Notes: a model not told the origin generated them from the letters alone. A DNA stretch of 64,000 nt from Brachypterus glaber (GCA_958510825.1 OY294049.1:29707415-29771414); one strand, 5' to 3'. Shown: positions 9,462 through 19,599, numbered from the stretch's first letter. Made by a program: numbers and translations.

Positions 9462-11100
9462 TTTGGAAAAATTTTGTTTTTAATAATTATTAAAATTATT
9501 ATAATTATATTAAAGGTATTTTGAATTAGTCTATTTCAAGTGTTTCTATACGCCTGACTTGTTCCCATTTATTTTAATTTTATCAGTTAGGGGTAAACTT
9601 GAAAAGTCAAAGAATTTAAAATTAAAATATAAGGTTTTTTCTCGTTCTTTATTTTTAATTAAATACATATAAGGTAGTCGTGCCAGTCATTGATCACTTA
9701 AGAACTATTTTTAACTTCAAAATGCTTTAAATGGTTTTAAATTAAATCGTATTTAAACTTTTTTTGTTTTTTTTTGTAGATAGCTTTGGTTTTAAGGTTT
9801 ATTATTAAGGTATTAGAATGTATAAGCATTTAAAATATTTAATTTGCTTATTTAAACGAAAAAACTCCCTTTTGTACCAGTCACTGACCACGCTGTGCCA
9901 GTTTTTGTCTAATCATTGTACCAGTATTTGTTCATATTTTTTTAGCTTTATTTTAAGATAAAAATAGTATTTAAATTTGAGTACGGATTAAAATTTACAT
10001 AAAATATCAGGACAAGTCACAAAATTATGAAACTAAATAAATATCAAATATTTTATTTACTACTTAAAAATATATGCCCATTTTTGTTTTTTTCGTTTAT
10101 TTCTTATTTTATCTTGTTTATTGTTTATTTTATCTGGTTCGATATTTTTTTTTCACGTTTAGTTATAAAAAACATGCTTATACAATTAATTTCTAGAGTA
10201 TTTAAAACTTTTGTTCCAGTATTTGTTCAAAGCTCTTACAAGTAATTATTCGTCTAATAAATACATTTATATTTGTCTTTTTCAAGAAAAAACACATGGT
10301 CAAAGACTGGTCTCTACACGCTTTAATAAGTTACTATTTGGTAAATATATATTTTAATTAAAATTGTTAAATTATATTAAAAAATCACGATAGTCAAAAA
10401 GTACAACAAACGTAACCAGTGTTTGACTATATTGCTTCAGTGTTTGTCCAAAGCTTGTACCAGTAATTGACTATTCAATAAATATGTTATATTTGACTTT
10501 CTTGTGAAAGAATAATGGTCAAATACTGGTCCGTAGACACTTCCTAAAGTTATTAATTAATTTAAAAAAATATATATTTAATTTTCTATTAGCCTTATAT
10601 TACGTAAATAAAGTTGATGCATTTCACCAGTAGCTGACCAATTGAACAAACACTGGATGTTGTTTTTTTTTATTGTACCACTAATTGACTTTTTTTTAAC
10701 GATTTAATGAAAATATGTTCTATTTTGATATTAAATTAGCTTTATTTAATATATAATAGATCGAATAATCAAAAAATTACATTTGTATTATGATTTAAAG
10801 TTAAAATATACTTACCATTAGGGGTACTATAAATATACATAGTATTTTTTATCTAACTGATCAAGCACAGTATTTTTTGTTAAATAATTTTATTATATTT
10901 AATTTTTTTTAACAGGTACAAAAAAAAATACTGTCAAAAAATAAAAAGATAATTTACTACCGCTCATCATTATTTGGAAAAATTTTGTTTTTAATAATTA
11001 TTAAAATTATTATAATTATATTAAAGGTATTTTGAATTAGTCTATTTCAAGTGTTTCTATACGCCTGACTTGTTCCCATTTATTTTAATTTTATCACTTA
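9462..11100. repeat. Direct repeats of about 130 bp bracketing a CCAGT..TTGAC-rich stretch
   Basis: The 130-bp segment at 9462-9592 (from TTATTTGGAAAAATTTTGTT to CCCATTTATTTTAATTTTAT) returns almost unchanged at 10971-11100. Between them, words such as TACCAGTAATTGAC, CCAGTCACTGACCA and CCAGTATTTGTTC recur about ten times in both orientations, including two units of about 226 bp (see 10205-10560). No open frame of note. An inverted relative of 10810-11060 lies at 20790-21070, so this is a dispersed repeat family rather than a local array. Confidence 0.55.
10205..10560. repeat. Two tandem units of about 226 bp
   Basis: Unit 1 (from about 10209) and unit 2 (from about 10435) share CAGTRTTTGTYCAAAGCT, CAAGTAATT or CCAGTAATT, AATAAATA, ATGGTCAAAKACTGGTC and a closing ACACGCTT or ACACTTCC then AAGTTA. 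Noncoding. Confidence 0.5.
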
Positions 11101-11130
11101 GCCTACCAATAAATTGTTTTAGTTGTTTAA

Positions 11131-11213
11131 TACGTTCGCTGCCCGTGACGCATATGTAGCGTCATTTGTTGGCTTAGGGGGCACTATACAAATTAAAACC
11201 GGCAGCGAACGTG
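11131..11213. mobile_element. Tiny piggyBac-type MITE flanked by TTAA
   Basis: TTAA at 11127-11130 is followed by TACGTTCGCTGCC; GGCAGCGAACGTG at 11201-11213 is followed by TTAA (11214-11217). The termini are 13-bp inverted repeats with one mismatch at position 2, and the 83-bp interior has no coding capacity. TTAA duplication plus a CACGTTCGCTGCC-like end is characteristic of piggyBac-related elements. A third copy of the right-hand end, GGCAGCGAACGTGA, occurs at 11357-11370 without a clear partner. Confidence 0.7.
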
Positions 11214-11217
11214 TTAA

Positions 11218-11552
11218 GGAAAATAACTTTGCAATACATCGTTTTAAAGATTAAACAATCATCTTCAAAATAAAATTAAATTCAGTTTTCTATCTCTACT
11301 AATAAGTCAGGAAATTAATTTTGAACGCGACCGCTATATTCTATACCATTGACGTCGGCAGCGAACGTGATAATGGACTCTTCTTCCTGATAAAATCGAA
11401 CTTTTTTATTAATTTATATTTTAGATTTTTCACGCTTTTCCATATTCAAAAAATTTGTCTGTGATTGCTGACAATAATTATTATCTCAAAAAACAGTAAA
11501 AACCAGCAGCTAAAAACTAAACAATATTTTAATGGGATATTTATAGATAATT
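11218..11552. other. AT-rich stretch, no gene seen
   Basis: Contains only the extra piggyBac-type end near 11357-11371 (GGCAGCGAACGTGATAAT) and simple AT-rich sequence. Confidence 0.5.
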
Positions 11553-11832
11553 AAAAAATAATATAAAAACAGGTTTTTAAAGTTAAAACCCTTCTATTAA
11601 TTAAATGTTATATATAACTAAAAAGTAGAAAACAAGATATTTATATACATTTTCAAAAAGTAGATTTTAAAAAGAAAGGTTTTGAAATTTTTGATTGTTT
11701 CCAAAACCCTTCTTTTAAAAATCTACTTTTTGAAAATGTATGTAAATATCTTGTTTTCTACTTTTTAGTTATACATAACATTTAATTAACAGAAGGGTTT
11801 TAACTTTAAACTTGTTTTTATATTATTTTATT
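11553..11832. mobile_element. Foldback MITE, about 280 bp palindrome
   Basis: The two halves are near-perfect reverse complements around about 11690: AATAATATAAAAACAGGTTT, AAGTTAAAACCCTTCT, AACTAAAAAGTAGAAAACAA and TTTTCAAAAAGTAGATTTT occur on the left and in reverse complement on the right. No open frame. Transcribed RNA would form a hairpin of about 130 bp. Confidence 0.75.
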
Positions 11833-12076
11833 TTCAAGTTTTTTAGTTATCCTTTAATAATATGTAAAGTAACCCTTATTGGGTGTGAAACAATGATTTT
11901 ATACAAAATTGTATTGTCAACGGAGATAAGTATGCGTACTAAATTTTAGCTTTCTAAGTTTTTTTAAGTGGGTATAATTATAATATTTCTTGTTCTTTTT
12001 TATATAAAATAATGAAAAAATCTTGCTATTAAGAACACTTTAATAAATAAAATAAATATATATGAACAGTTCCAAC

Positions 12077-12107
12077 GTTTCGAAGGTAATATGTCCCTTC
12101 TTCTTCA
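12077..12107 (-). other. Hammerhead-like CTGAAGA/GAAAC core in a Penelope 3' region
   Basis: On the minus strand CTGAAGA is followed by GAAGG, a nine-base loop, CCTTC, then GAAAC. This is the stem II layout of a hammerhead ribozyme, although one extra A lies between core and stem. Penelope-like elements are known to carry hammerhead motifs in their terminal repeats. Stems I and III were not verified. Confidence 0.4.
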
Positions 12108-12345
12108 GGGTAAAAATTAAAAATAGAAATAAAAAATTATACAAACTTAAAATCTAATTGTCAAAAAACTGATAGATGAAAATTAATTAAAATAGGTAAA
12201 GGTGTAAAGGTGTATAGATGTATAAGTGTATAAAGTATAGGTATAAGTGTTTAGTTAAGATATGTAAATAAGTAAAAAATTAAGATATGTGAATAAGTAA
12301 AAAACAAATTGACAAAAAATAAATAAAAAAAATATACAAAATTCA

Positions 12346-12594
12346 TTATTTAATAATATTTAAGTATATTTTACTGAGATATTGAGTGTCTGTCCTATAA
12401 TTTACCGTATTATTATTAATTTTTATATTTATCATTTCCAAAAAATTCCTTTTAAATCTATTTTTTTCCCTATCCAAAATTTCTACATTTTCAAAATCAA
12501 AAAAATGTCCTAAATTAAAATGGTGGTTGCTTAAGGCAGTTTTATTATAAACAATATTATTACAACTGGACTTATGCTGCGACAATCTGGGTAT
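12346..12594 (-). pseudogene. Penelope-like endonuclease C-terminus (5'-truncated)
   Basis: About 82 codons, minus strand. Visible motifs: SQHKSSC, TALSNHHFNLGHFFDF, VEILDREKN, RFKRNFLEMI and a NYRTDTQYLSKIY ending. This matches the conserved C-terminal block of Penelope-like polyproteins (HxxxxxH..F, then I.E.. plus K/R..LE); the RT and the start of the endonuclease are missing. The open frame runs further upstream only because it reads into the neighbouring LINE tail and gypsy LTR. Remnant, not expected to work. Confidence 0.75.
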
Positions 12595-12641
12595 AATAAT
12601 AATAATAATCTTTATTGAACATTTTACTTTACAATATATGG
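12594..12641 (-). mobile_element. LINE 3' tail, far side of the gypsy insertion
   Basis: Minus strand: a short A/T stretch, TTCAATAAAG and a (ATT)n tail ending near 12594. It continues the LINE at 19115-19560, which the gypsy provirus interrupts; ATGG at 12638-12641 is the left copy of the provirus target duplication. Confidence 0.65.
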
Positions 12642-13085
12642 TGTAGCAAAGCCTTAGGTTCGATGCTAATAAGTTCACTCGGGGTTGAAAAGGTTGGCTG
12701 GTGAAGAGAAAAAACCAATTTTCTTTGGACCCTTATTTATTGTTTGGACATTCACATAGATGCAGTACAAGAACATAAACTTCGCCTGTTAAAAGAATTT
12801 ACTGTTTAGTTACAATATAAATATAATTTAAAATACAATAATTTACCTGTTGCTAAGAGCGAGCGATGTCACAGATATTTCTGGTACCGCACGATCCGTA
12901 CGGCAACAGACGGGAAAATGAAATGGCCGACGCTGTGCATTTCGTGCCGAGGAGTCCGCGAACAAGGCGGTCTCCCCTCCAGTAACTGGCAAAGTACGTT
13001 ACACGGGTTTAAAATAACCCGCGAAAAATTAATGAAAAATAAATAAGCACCTTCGCCAAATTTATAACGAATGAACTCTGTGACA
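12642..13085 (-). repeat. Gypsy 3' LTR
   Basis: Element orientation runs from TGTCACAGAGTTC at 13085 to TTTGCTACA at 12642. 444 bp; no difference from the 5' LTR noticed, which implies very recent insertion or gene conversion. Confidence 0.93.
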
Positions 13086-13098
13086 TTTGCCCATCCCT
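13086..13098 (-). other. Polypurine-tract-like site of the gypsy element
   Basis: On the minus strand AGGGATGGGCAAA directly precedes the 3' LTR, the place and base composition expected of a plus-strand primer. Confidence 0.6.
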
Positions 13099-13633
13099 AA
13101 CAAGAGCGCTAAAAGTAAATGACAGCGTGACATAAACAAAAGTGTTACATAACCTAAAAATATTTGCCCAAATATTAAACAAAGACTTTGGGATGAAATT
13201 ATTACATAGAAAAAGATAATAGAACAGGTAGGTACATATAACACTTAAATATAAAACAAAACTTAGAATAATAAGGGTCTGTTAGAAATAATTTAAAATA
13301 AGTTAATATAAATAGGAAAAATTTACCATATTTTTTTTTTCTTTTTTTTTTTTTTTTTTTTAAATACTAAAATAATTTACAGGTTTTAAAAATTTATGAC
13401 AAAATATAATTTATAATAAACAATTTGAGTTTAAACAGCATAATGAACCACAAAATATAAATACCTAAACTTAATAAATAAATAAATACATGTTCGGTTT
13501 GTTTTAGGTATATGACTAGCACTGCGACGTTCACAGGTACAAAAACTATAAATTAAGGGTCTTTAAAGGCTAAGAATCACCAAGGCCAGCTAAACAAAAA
13601 TTAAGGCCTTAATGAGGAACATCAGGAGTACTT
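13099..13633 (-). other. Gypsy untranslated stretch between pol and 3' LTR
   Basis: AT-rich with a long poly(T)/poly(A) tract near 13332-13362. Only very short open frames; no envelope-like gene seen. Confidence 0.6.
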
Positions 13634-16600
13634 TTATTGAGAAAGCACATATGGCTTAATGAGTGAGGCATGAAAGGTACCCCTCACAGCATCTCCCTCA
13701 GGATAATGCAGAATGTAAGTGTCAAAACTAACCTTTTTGTGAATTTTGTATGGACCCTCAAACAAAAGCATAAATTTTTTTGTTTTCCCTGCAGCTGCAC
13801 TGGAGACCGGGTCCGCCCTTAGTAGTACTAACTCATTATTTTTAAATTTAATAAGTTTACCCGATTTATAGTTTAATTTACGTTTGGCTGCTTTTCCCAG
13901 AAAAGTTTCTTGAGCCAAAACAAGTTTTTGGTTGTGAATATACTGAAAATCTTCGTCAGGCGCGGAAGGTGGGTGTAAATACGGCGGTAACAACCGTAAC
14001 CTTTCCCGCCCAAACTGAAGTTCGTTTGGTGTGAAACCCGTTGACTCATGACAAACGTTGTTATAGAAATCCTGAAACTTTTTAATTTCCCAAGCCCATC
14101 GCGTATGCTTTTCACTACAATAAGTACGAGCTAGGCGAGATATTTCTCTCATAATTCTTTCACAAGCTCCGTTAGATTGTGGGTGCCTTATTGAGCTAAA
14201 AATGGCTTTAACCCCTATTGCACTAAGCGAATTTAACCAGCGTTCTGAAGTAAATTGACTTCCATGGTCTGAAAGGACCCTTAGGGGCCGGCCCATGGTT
14301 GGAAAATAGTCGATTACTAGTTTATTTAAACTGGCTCTGGTAGTTGCTGACTTTAAGGGGTAAAAAGTTACATATTTAGTAAAATAATTTAGCACCACAA
14401 AAATGAACGTTGCCCCGCCCCTAGATCGTGGCAGGGGCCCGTAAAAATCAACTGCTATTAAATCATCTTTACCCTCGGTTATTATAGGTTGGATGGGCGG
14501 ATTTGAGAGAATAGAATGTTTGGTTTTTTGACAAGAAACACACGAGTTGCAAAATTTTTTTATCTCTCTAAACATATTAGGAAAATGTACTTCGTACCTC
14601 AGTGCAGACCAGGTTTTATAAACCCCAAAATGCCCTAGGGCCTCATGATATTCTTTTATAAAATTTTGTCTCATACTGGAAGGTACAAAAAGTAAACATG
14701 GCTCGTCCGCCCCTTGTCTCCAAAACAAAATATCGTTGTGTAAAGCGTAACGCCCCTGTATTTTAATGTCGTTTGGATTGGATTTTACCTCAGATATAAT
14801 GTTAGAACAAACTGGGTCCGCTTGTTGATATTCTTTAATTTTTTTTAGGTTTTTGCTGAAATCTTTAGAAAATTCGAAGTTAAAAATAATAAACTGTTTA
14901 TCGCTGGGAGCTGGTAACCTGCCAGAGAAACGAGAAAGTGCGTCGGCAATGCAGTAAGTGGGGCCAGAAATATGGGAGATGGTGAAATCGTACTCCTGGA
15001 GGGCCAGAGCCCACCTAGTTATTCTTGGTGACAATAATCTGCAAGAAAAGATGTAAGAAAGCCCTTTGTTGTCACTATGTACCGTGAAATGACCGCCCAG
15101 AAGGTGGATTCTCCAACGTTGCAAGGCCCAAACTAAACTGAGTGTTTCACGCTCATTTGAATGATACCTAGACTCCCTAGGGAGCAAAAGACGACTTATC
15201 CAGGCGACGGGACGTCTTTCCCCCTCCTTAATTTGAAAAAGGACCGCACCAAGGGCTATGTCACTACTGTCAACTTCCACATGGTATGGTAAACCTGGTT
15301 CTGGATGGTACAATAGGGTTGCCTCCTGCAAGATTTTTTTAATGTTTTCAAAGGCATTTTGTTGTTTGTCAGCCCATATCCAAGGAATTTTTTTTCGTAA
15401 AAGCTGTGTGAGAGGCTGGGCCAAAGAGCTAAAATTTTTACAAAAATTCCTGTCAAAATTTGCCAACCCTAAAAAACTCTGCAATTCCTTGACATTTTTG
15501 GGGACTGAATAGTCCTGGAGTGCCTGGATCCTCTGCTCATCAGGTTTTATGCTGTCCGCACTAATTAAATATCCTAGGTAAGGCAATTCTTTTTTTACGA
15601 AGGAACATTTTTTCAGCTTAAGCGTAAAACCGGCTTGTTCCAGCCGGGAAAAAACAAGACGTAAATGATGAATATGATCGCTAAAAGTGCGCGACCTTAT
15701 CAGGAGGTCATCTAAATAAATGGTCAAAAATTCGTCAAAATCAGACCCAAAAACAGCCCTTAAACAATCTGAAAACGCACTTACTGCGTTGGTGAGACCA
15801 AAAGCCATAACGTTAAAAACGTAGCTTTGGCCATTAAAAATAAAACCTGTATATTGTTTGCTATTTTCTGTAAGGGGAATTTGAAAATAACCTGAGCTAA
15901 AATCCAATTTTGACATGTATTTGACATTATGTAAAGAGAACATAATATCTTCGATTTTTGGTGGTAAATCGTGCCTTTTTTCTATTTGTTTATTTAACTT
16001 ACGCGCATCCAAAACAACCCTTACAGACCCATCTTTTTTTAAAACGGTTAAAAGAGGAGATATGTAAGAACTAGGGCCCTTTTTAATGATTCCCCATTCT
16101 TCCATTTGTTTAACTGCCGTTTCAATTTGTTTTTTATGCTTTACTGGTAAAGGATAAGGTTTGATAAAAAAACCTTTTTTATCAGTTAATTTTATTTCGT
16201 GTTTATACAAATTTGTGAGGCCGGGTTTGTCCGAAAAAATAACCTCAAATTCTTTTATTAAATTATTTAATATTTGTTTTTCTTTTTCAGAAATATCAAC
16301 CTCCCCAATGGAAATTGCCGTATCTACCGACGGATTTTTTTCGATATAGTTTACTTGTTTAAAAGAAATAGCATTTATTTTTAATGTTTTGATTCGATTA
16401 TCGTTTTCCTGAATTTTTAATTTAACTTTTTTTTCGTTATGAAATAAAGTTAGTTTTTTATTTTCGAAATTTATTTTTCCTTTTACTAACGTGAGCCAAT
16501 CCGCCCCTAGAATAACAGGATGTAATAGACCTTCAACAACCAAAAACTCGTGTTGAAAAACATTATTTTCTAGTTCGAAATCAAGTAAAACTTGAATGTT

Positions 16601-16885
16601 TACTTTTTTGTGCCTGGATTGAAAAGCGCCCACTACTTTAAGTCCTGTGCAAGGAAAAACAGGTAGTTCATTATGTAAGGAGGATAATTGTGACCAAACT
16701 GCGTCGCTAATGCAGGATATTTCGCTGCCAGTGTCAAGCAGACAGGGAAAATAAAAATTATACAGACCCAAAATAAGAGTAGGTAGTTTTACACTCACAG
16801 ACTTTAAATCCTGATCGTCATCGGAGTGTACATTATCCCTCGGGTCTAGCTCTAGATGAACGGTCCTTTCGACGTTGGATATCAC
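13634..16885 (-). CDS. pol: Gypsy Pol polyprotein: protease, RT, RNase H, integrase
   Basis: 1083 codons, intact. Numbering from the Met at 16885: aspartic protease DTG at 51-53; RT with KLDFSSGYFQIP (Asp 328) and YLDD at 390-393; RNase H with VEVDSSD (Asp 539), NERET, HSDNK and IADALSR (Asp 648); integrase zinc finger His 747, His 752, Cys 779/782/785; integrase core Asp 813, Asp 873, Glu 909 (D-59-D-35-E by count), HPQSNGACER around the Glu. It would process itself, copy the RNA and insert cDNA. It lies in a different frame from gag, just 12 nt past the gag stop, so frameshifting or a read-around mechanism would be needed. No chromodomain recognised at the C-terminus. Confidence 0.95.
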   Translation of the reverse strand: MISNVERTVHLELDPRDNVHSDDDQDLKSVSVKLPTLILGLYNFYFPCLLDTGSEISCISDAVWSQLSSLHNELPVFPCTGLKVVGAFQSRHKKVNIQVLLDFELENNVFQHEFLVVEGLLHPVILGADWLTLVKGKINFENKKLTLFHNEKKVKLKIQENDNRIKTLKINAISFKQVNYIEKNPSVDTAISIGEVDISEKEKQILNNLIKEFEVIFSDKPGLTNLYKHEIKLTDKKGFFIKPYPLPVKHKKQIETAVKQMEEWGIIKKGPSSYISPLLTVLKKDGSVRVVLDARKLNKQIEKRHDLPPKIEDIMFSLHNVKYMSKLDFSSGYFQIPLTENSKQYTGFIFNGQSYVFNVMAFGLTNAVSAFSDCLRAVFGSDFDEFLTIYLDDLLIRSRTFSDHIHHLRLVFSRLEQAGFTLKLKKCSFVKKELPYLGYLISADSIKPDEQRIQALQDYSVPKNVKELQSFLGLANFDRNFCKNFSSLAQPLTQLLRKKIPWIWADKQQNAFENIKKILQEATLLYHPEPGLPYHVEVDSSDIALGAVLFQIKEGERRPVAWISRLLLPRESRYHSNERETLSLVWALQRWRIHLLGGHFTVHSDNKGLSYIFSCRLLSPRITRWALALQEYDFTISHISGPTYCIADALSRFSGRLPAPSDKQFIIFNFEFSKDFSKNLKKIKEYQQADPVCSNIISEVKSNPNDIKIQGRYALHNDILFWRQGADEPCLLFVPSSMRQNFIKEYHEALGHFGVYKTWSALRYEVHFPNMFREIKKFCNSCVSCQKTKHSILSNPPIQPIITEGKDDLIAVDFYGPLPRSRGGATFIFVVLNYFTKYVTFYPLKSATTRASLNKLVIDYFPTMGRPLRVLSDHGSQFTSERWLNSLSAIGVKAIFSSIRHPQSNGACERIMREISRLARTYCSEKHTRWAWEIKKFQDFYNNVCHESTGFTPNELQFGRERLRLLPPYLHPPSAPDEDFQYIHNQKLVLAQETFLGKAAKRKLNYKSGKLIKFKNNELVLLRADPVSSAAAGKTKKFMLLFEGPYKIHKKVSFDTYILHYPEGDAVRGTFHASLIKPYVLSQ

Positions 16886-16896
16886 TTTCGGACCCT

Positions 16897-18612
16897 CTAG
16901 TGAACGTCCTCCTCGTTTTTTGGTTCCTCCTGATCTTCCTCATCCAACTCATCTAAAACTTGAGAAACAGCATTAGCATTTCTTACATAATTACTTTTAT
17001 TTTTAAAATTTGAAAAAGGTTTATAATTGTTATTTTTTTGATTAAGATTACTATTTGTATTTGGACTATTATTATTACTACTACTACTATTATTACTTAT
17101 TCTTTGATTAAAAGGGAACAATTGAAGGGGTTAAAAGGGGGGAGAAAAAGACAAAAAAAATCATGTAACCTAGCCTTTTGATGGGTAGTTATTTTTTTTT
17201 TCTCTTCTTTTTTTTTTTTTTCTCTTTTTGTTTTCTTTTTTAGTTTTTTTTTTTTTAGTTGATAGTTTGCGATGTGTTATATGCATTCATTTGTTATATG
17301 ATAAGTTGGTATTTAGCTTTTACTATTATATTTTATATAAAGGCGCCTTCAGCATTTGTCTTTGATATAAATATAGTTCACTATAGTCTACCAAGAATAC
17401 ATATAGGTGTTCTTGTGATAAGAAAGAGGAAGAAAAAACATATACAGTTAATTTGAAATATGTCTACGTGTACGGTTCTATAGTTTTGTTTATTGTTCGT
17501 AATTGTTTATTTAAATAATATTTATGTTAAATGTAGTGTTTTAAGTATGCTAAGGTAAATGTTTTTCGTATTATCTAGGCATAAGATTAAAAAGTAGACG
17601 TTTTTAATTTTTTTAATATTTTTTTTTAAGTTATATATTTTTTTATGTTATTATTACATAAGGTCTTTTTCTCTCTTTTAGCTTGATAAAGTCTTGATTA
17701 AAGACGAAACGTCGCTAGTGCATAAAAGTTAGTGTTTTTATTTAAAGTCCTAGTCCCGATATTTGTTTATTAATTGTATAATCAAAGGACACTAATATAA
17801 TTTGATAGTTTAAAATTACTATTTGTTTGTTTGGAAAAATCTTTATTAAAAAAATAATCGGCGTGTTGAAGCCGATCTAGCGCCTCTACTAGTGTGTGAA
17901 CCCCAACAAGGGTGGCGGAGACCGAGGGTGGGAAATGGCGCGCTATTGTACCAATGAGCAACTCTTCATCATATCTTGGCCTTAAATACTTAGCTTTTAC
18001 TACAAATTTGTTAAAATGGTCTACTAGGGACTCTTGGTTGCTATAACGGGCCGATTCCAACTCAAGTTTTACCTTGAGTTGTTCTCTTGGCCCCCAAAAA
18101 CTATCAATAAAAGCTATTTTAAAAACTCTGTATGAAATAAAGCTATCCATGTAGGCTTTAGCCCATATGAGAGCTTTTCCTGTAAATAAATATGTTTTTG
18201 ACAAAGCAATTTCTACAAAAGGTATGTTATAAACATCTACTTTTGACTCAAGAACCTCTAAAAACTCCATGGGATTGGAGTCCTCAGGGTTAAAAGTGAT
18301 ATTTAGAGAAGTAAGTTGACTTGCCTTAGAGTTTTTTGTAGAAACCGCCGAAACTGCCTGGGTTACTAGCTGCGTAAGCTGCTCAGCTGTAAGTTGAATG
18401 ATGGTAGCTGAAGCTGATGAAGGTTGTCCATGTAAAGGTGGAACACGTGGCGGCCACACCCTGTCTCCATTGTCCTCGGTTCCGGGTGGAAAAAACGGCT
18501 GATTTCTCCACCAATCCGGATTCCTACGCCGGGGTCCATCGATTTCATCATCGAAGCGAAGATCTTGAAAATTATTGATGCCACGTGGCGGTGTCCTTGG
18601 TGTCAAGGGCAT
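16897..18612 (-). pseudogene. gag: Gypsy gag, split by an insertion
   Basis: N-terminal part: likely start ATG at 18612 (MPLTPRTPP), frame open to the stop at 17782. An ATG at 18747 lies inside the 5' LTR and is less likely. It has a proline-rich N-terminus and a capsid-like helical block (FLEVLESKVDVY, ALIWAKAY, FIDSFWGPREQLKVKLE). The C-terminal part (17130-16897) is Asn/Ser-rich and ends acidic (LDELDEEDQEE). About 650 bp of unrelated sequence separates the parts. No CCHC knuckle is seen. Gag would form the particle around the RNA; this copy cannot make an uninterrupted Gag. Confidence 0.75.
17131..17785 (+). mobile_element. Insertion in gypsy gag, possibly a Penelope-like 3' fragment
   Basis: Noncoding, poly(T)-rich from 17190 to 17260. 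Near its right side it carries CTTGATAAAGTCTTGATTAA then AGACGAAACGTC (17682-17714), close to the hammerhead-like signature of Penelope terminal repeats elsewhere in this window. Boundaries come from where gag-like coding stops and resumes; no clear target duplication found. Assignment is tentative. Confidence 0.45.
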
Positions 18613-18647
18613 CTCAAAAAAAAAATCCCAATTTTCTTTTTCACCAG

Positions 18648-18664
18648 CCCCACGTTGGTAGCCA
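18648..18664 (-). other. Primer-binding-like site of the gypsy element
   Basis: Minus strand TGGCTACCAACGTGGGG starts six bases inside the 5' LTR. It begins with TGG as expected for pairing to a tRNA 3' CCA end. The tRNA cannot be named from the sequence alone. Confidence 0.5.
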
Positions 18665-18670
18665 AAATTA

Positions 18671-19114
18671 TGTAGCAAAGCCTTAGGTTCGATGCTAATA
18701 AGTTCACTCGGGGTTGAAAAGGTTGGCTGGTGAAGAGAAAAAACCAATTTTCTTTGGACCCTTATTTATTGTTTGGACATTCACATAGATGCAGTACAAG
18801 AACATAAACTTCGCCTGTTAAAAGAATTTACTGTTTAGTTACAATATAAATATAATTTAAAATACAATAATTTACCTGTTGCTAAGAGCGAGCGATGTCA
18901 CAGATATTTCTGGTACCGCACGATCCGTACGGCAACAGACGGGAAAATGAAATGGCCGACGCTGTGCATTTCGTGCCGAGGAGTCCGCGAACAAGGCGGT
19001 CTCCCCTCCAGTAACTGGCAAAGTACGTTACACGGGTTTAAAATAACCCGCGAAAAATTAATGAAAAATAAATAAGCACCTTCGCCAAATTTATAACGAA
19101 TGAACTCTGTGACA
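18671..19114 (-). repeat. Gypsy 5' LTR
   Basis: Same 444 bp as the 3' LTR, with TGTCACAG at 19114 and GCTACA at 18671 (minus orientation). Followed on the + strand by the TSD ATGG at 19115-19118. Confidence 0.93.
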
Positions 19115-19560
19115 ATGGCAAGTCAAATACAAATGAAAAAATACACAGTATACAGTATAAAGTACAAAATAAATTAGGAAAATTACAATTCATACATCAA
19201 ACATAAAATAGACAAAGGAAATTTACAAAATACAAAGTTACAAACTAATTGTTAAAAATTTCCAGTGATGGAGTCTCCATAAATTCGTTTATGGTATAAA
19301 AGGCATTCTTGAGCATAGCTCTTTTAATATTAACTTTAAATGACGCAAACGGTAGAATTTTAATGTTATCTGGTAACTTATTGTAAAGTCCAATATTAAG
19401 ACTGTTGTTTATGCTTTTTGCTAATCTAAAAAAAGGAGGTCTGATTTGATCAGCATTTGATCTAGTTCCATGACTATGAGCATTTGAGTTTCTTAATAAG
19501 TTCTCCTTATTTTTGTGTATTTCCTTATTTTTGTGTATTTCCAGCAAATTATGATATATA
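19115..19560 (-). mobile_element. 5'-truncated LINE interrupted by the gypsy provirus
   Basis: End of an ORF2 (19556-19248) and part of a 3' UTR. The rest of the UTR and an (ATT)n tail continue at 12641-12594. Truncated next to an (AT)n run at 19554-19571. It abuts the Penelope fragment at about 12594. Confidence 0.7.
19245..19556 (-). pseudogene. LINE ORF2 C-terminal remnant
   Basis: About 100 codons, minus strand, stop at 19245-19247. The conserved tail of insect LINE ORF2 proteins is visible: HGTRSNAD, RPPFFRLAKSINNSLN, GLYNKLPDNIK, FASFKVNIKR and AFYTINEF. A short in-frame tandem duplication (EIHKNK twice) lies at its start. RT and endonuclease are missing, so it is not functional. Confidence 0.7.
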
Positions 19561-19599
19561 TATATATATATAATAGAGAAGGGGTTAGCCGTATAGACT

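Larger units (their letters stand above)
11985..12594 (-). mobile_element. Penelope-like element, 3' fragment
   Basis: Minus-strand fragment: the end of a GIY-YIG-type endonuclease reading frame (12594-12346), a 3' UTR, and the CTGAAGA...GAAACGTT motif typical of Penelope-like terminal repeats (12107-12077). It is cut on its 5' side by the (ATT)n tail of another LINE at about 12594. The 3' limit near 11985 is a guess. Confidence 0.65.
12642..19114 (-). mobile_element. Complete Ty3/gypsy LTR retrotransposon
   Basis: Two 444-bp LTRs (12642-13085 and 18671-19114) look identical by eye and end in TG...CA in element orientation. ATGG lies directly outside both ends (12638-12641 and 19115-19118), giving a 4-bp TSD. 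Internal order on the minus strand: PBS-like site, gag, pol (protease, RT, RNase H, integrase), AT-rich untranslated stretch, purine-rich tract, 3' LTR. No env-like gene. Pol is a single intact frame of 1083 codons; gag is split by an insertion of about 650 bp. It inserted into the 3' UTR of a truncated LINE. Confidence 0.93.

Noticed and set aside
10027..10245. 72-codon Phe/Leu-rich frame that looks membrane-spanning
   Set aside because: T-rich DNA gives hydrophobic codons by chance; it lies within a dispersed noncoding repeat.
13062..13244. Possible envelope-like ORF of the gypsy element
   Set aside because: Only 60 codons, overlaps the LTR boundary, no signal peptide or domain.
18613..18747. 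Gag start at the ATG inside the gypsy 5' LTR
   Set aside because: It would make Gag begin within the LTR and cross the primer-binding site; the ATG at 18612 is more usual.
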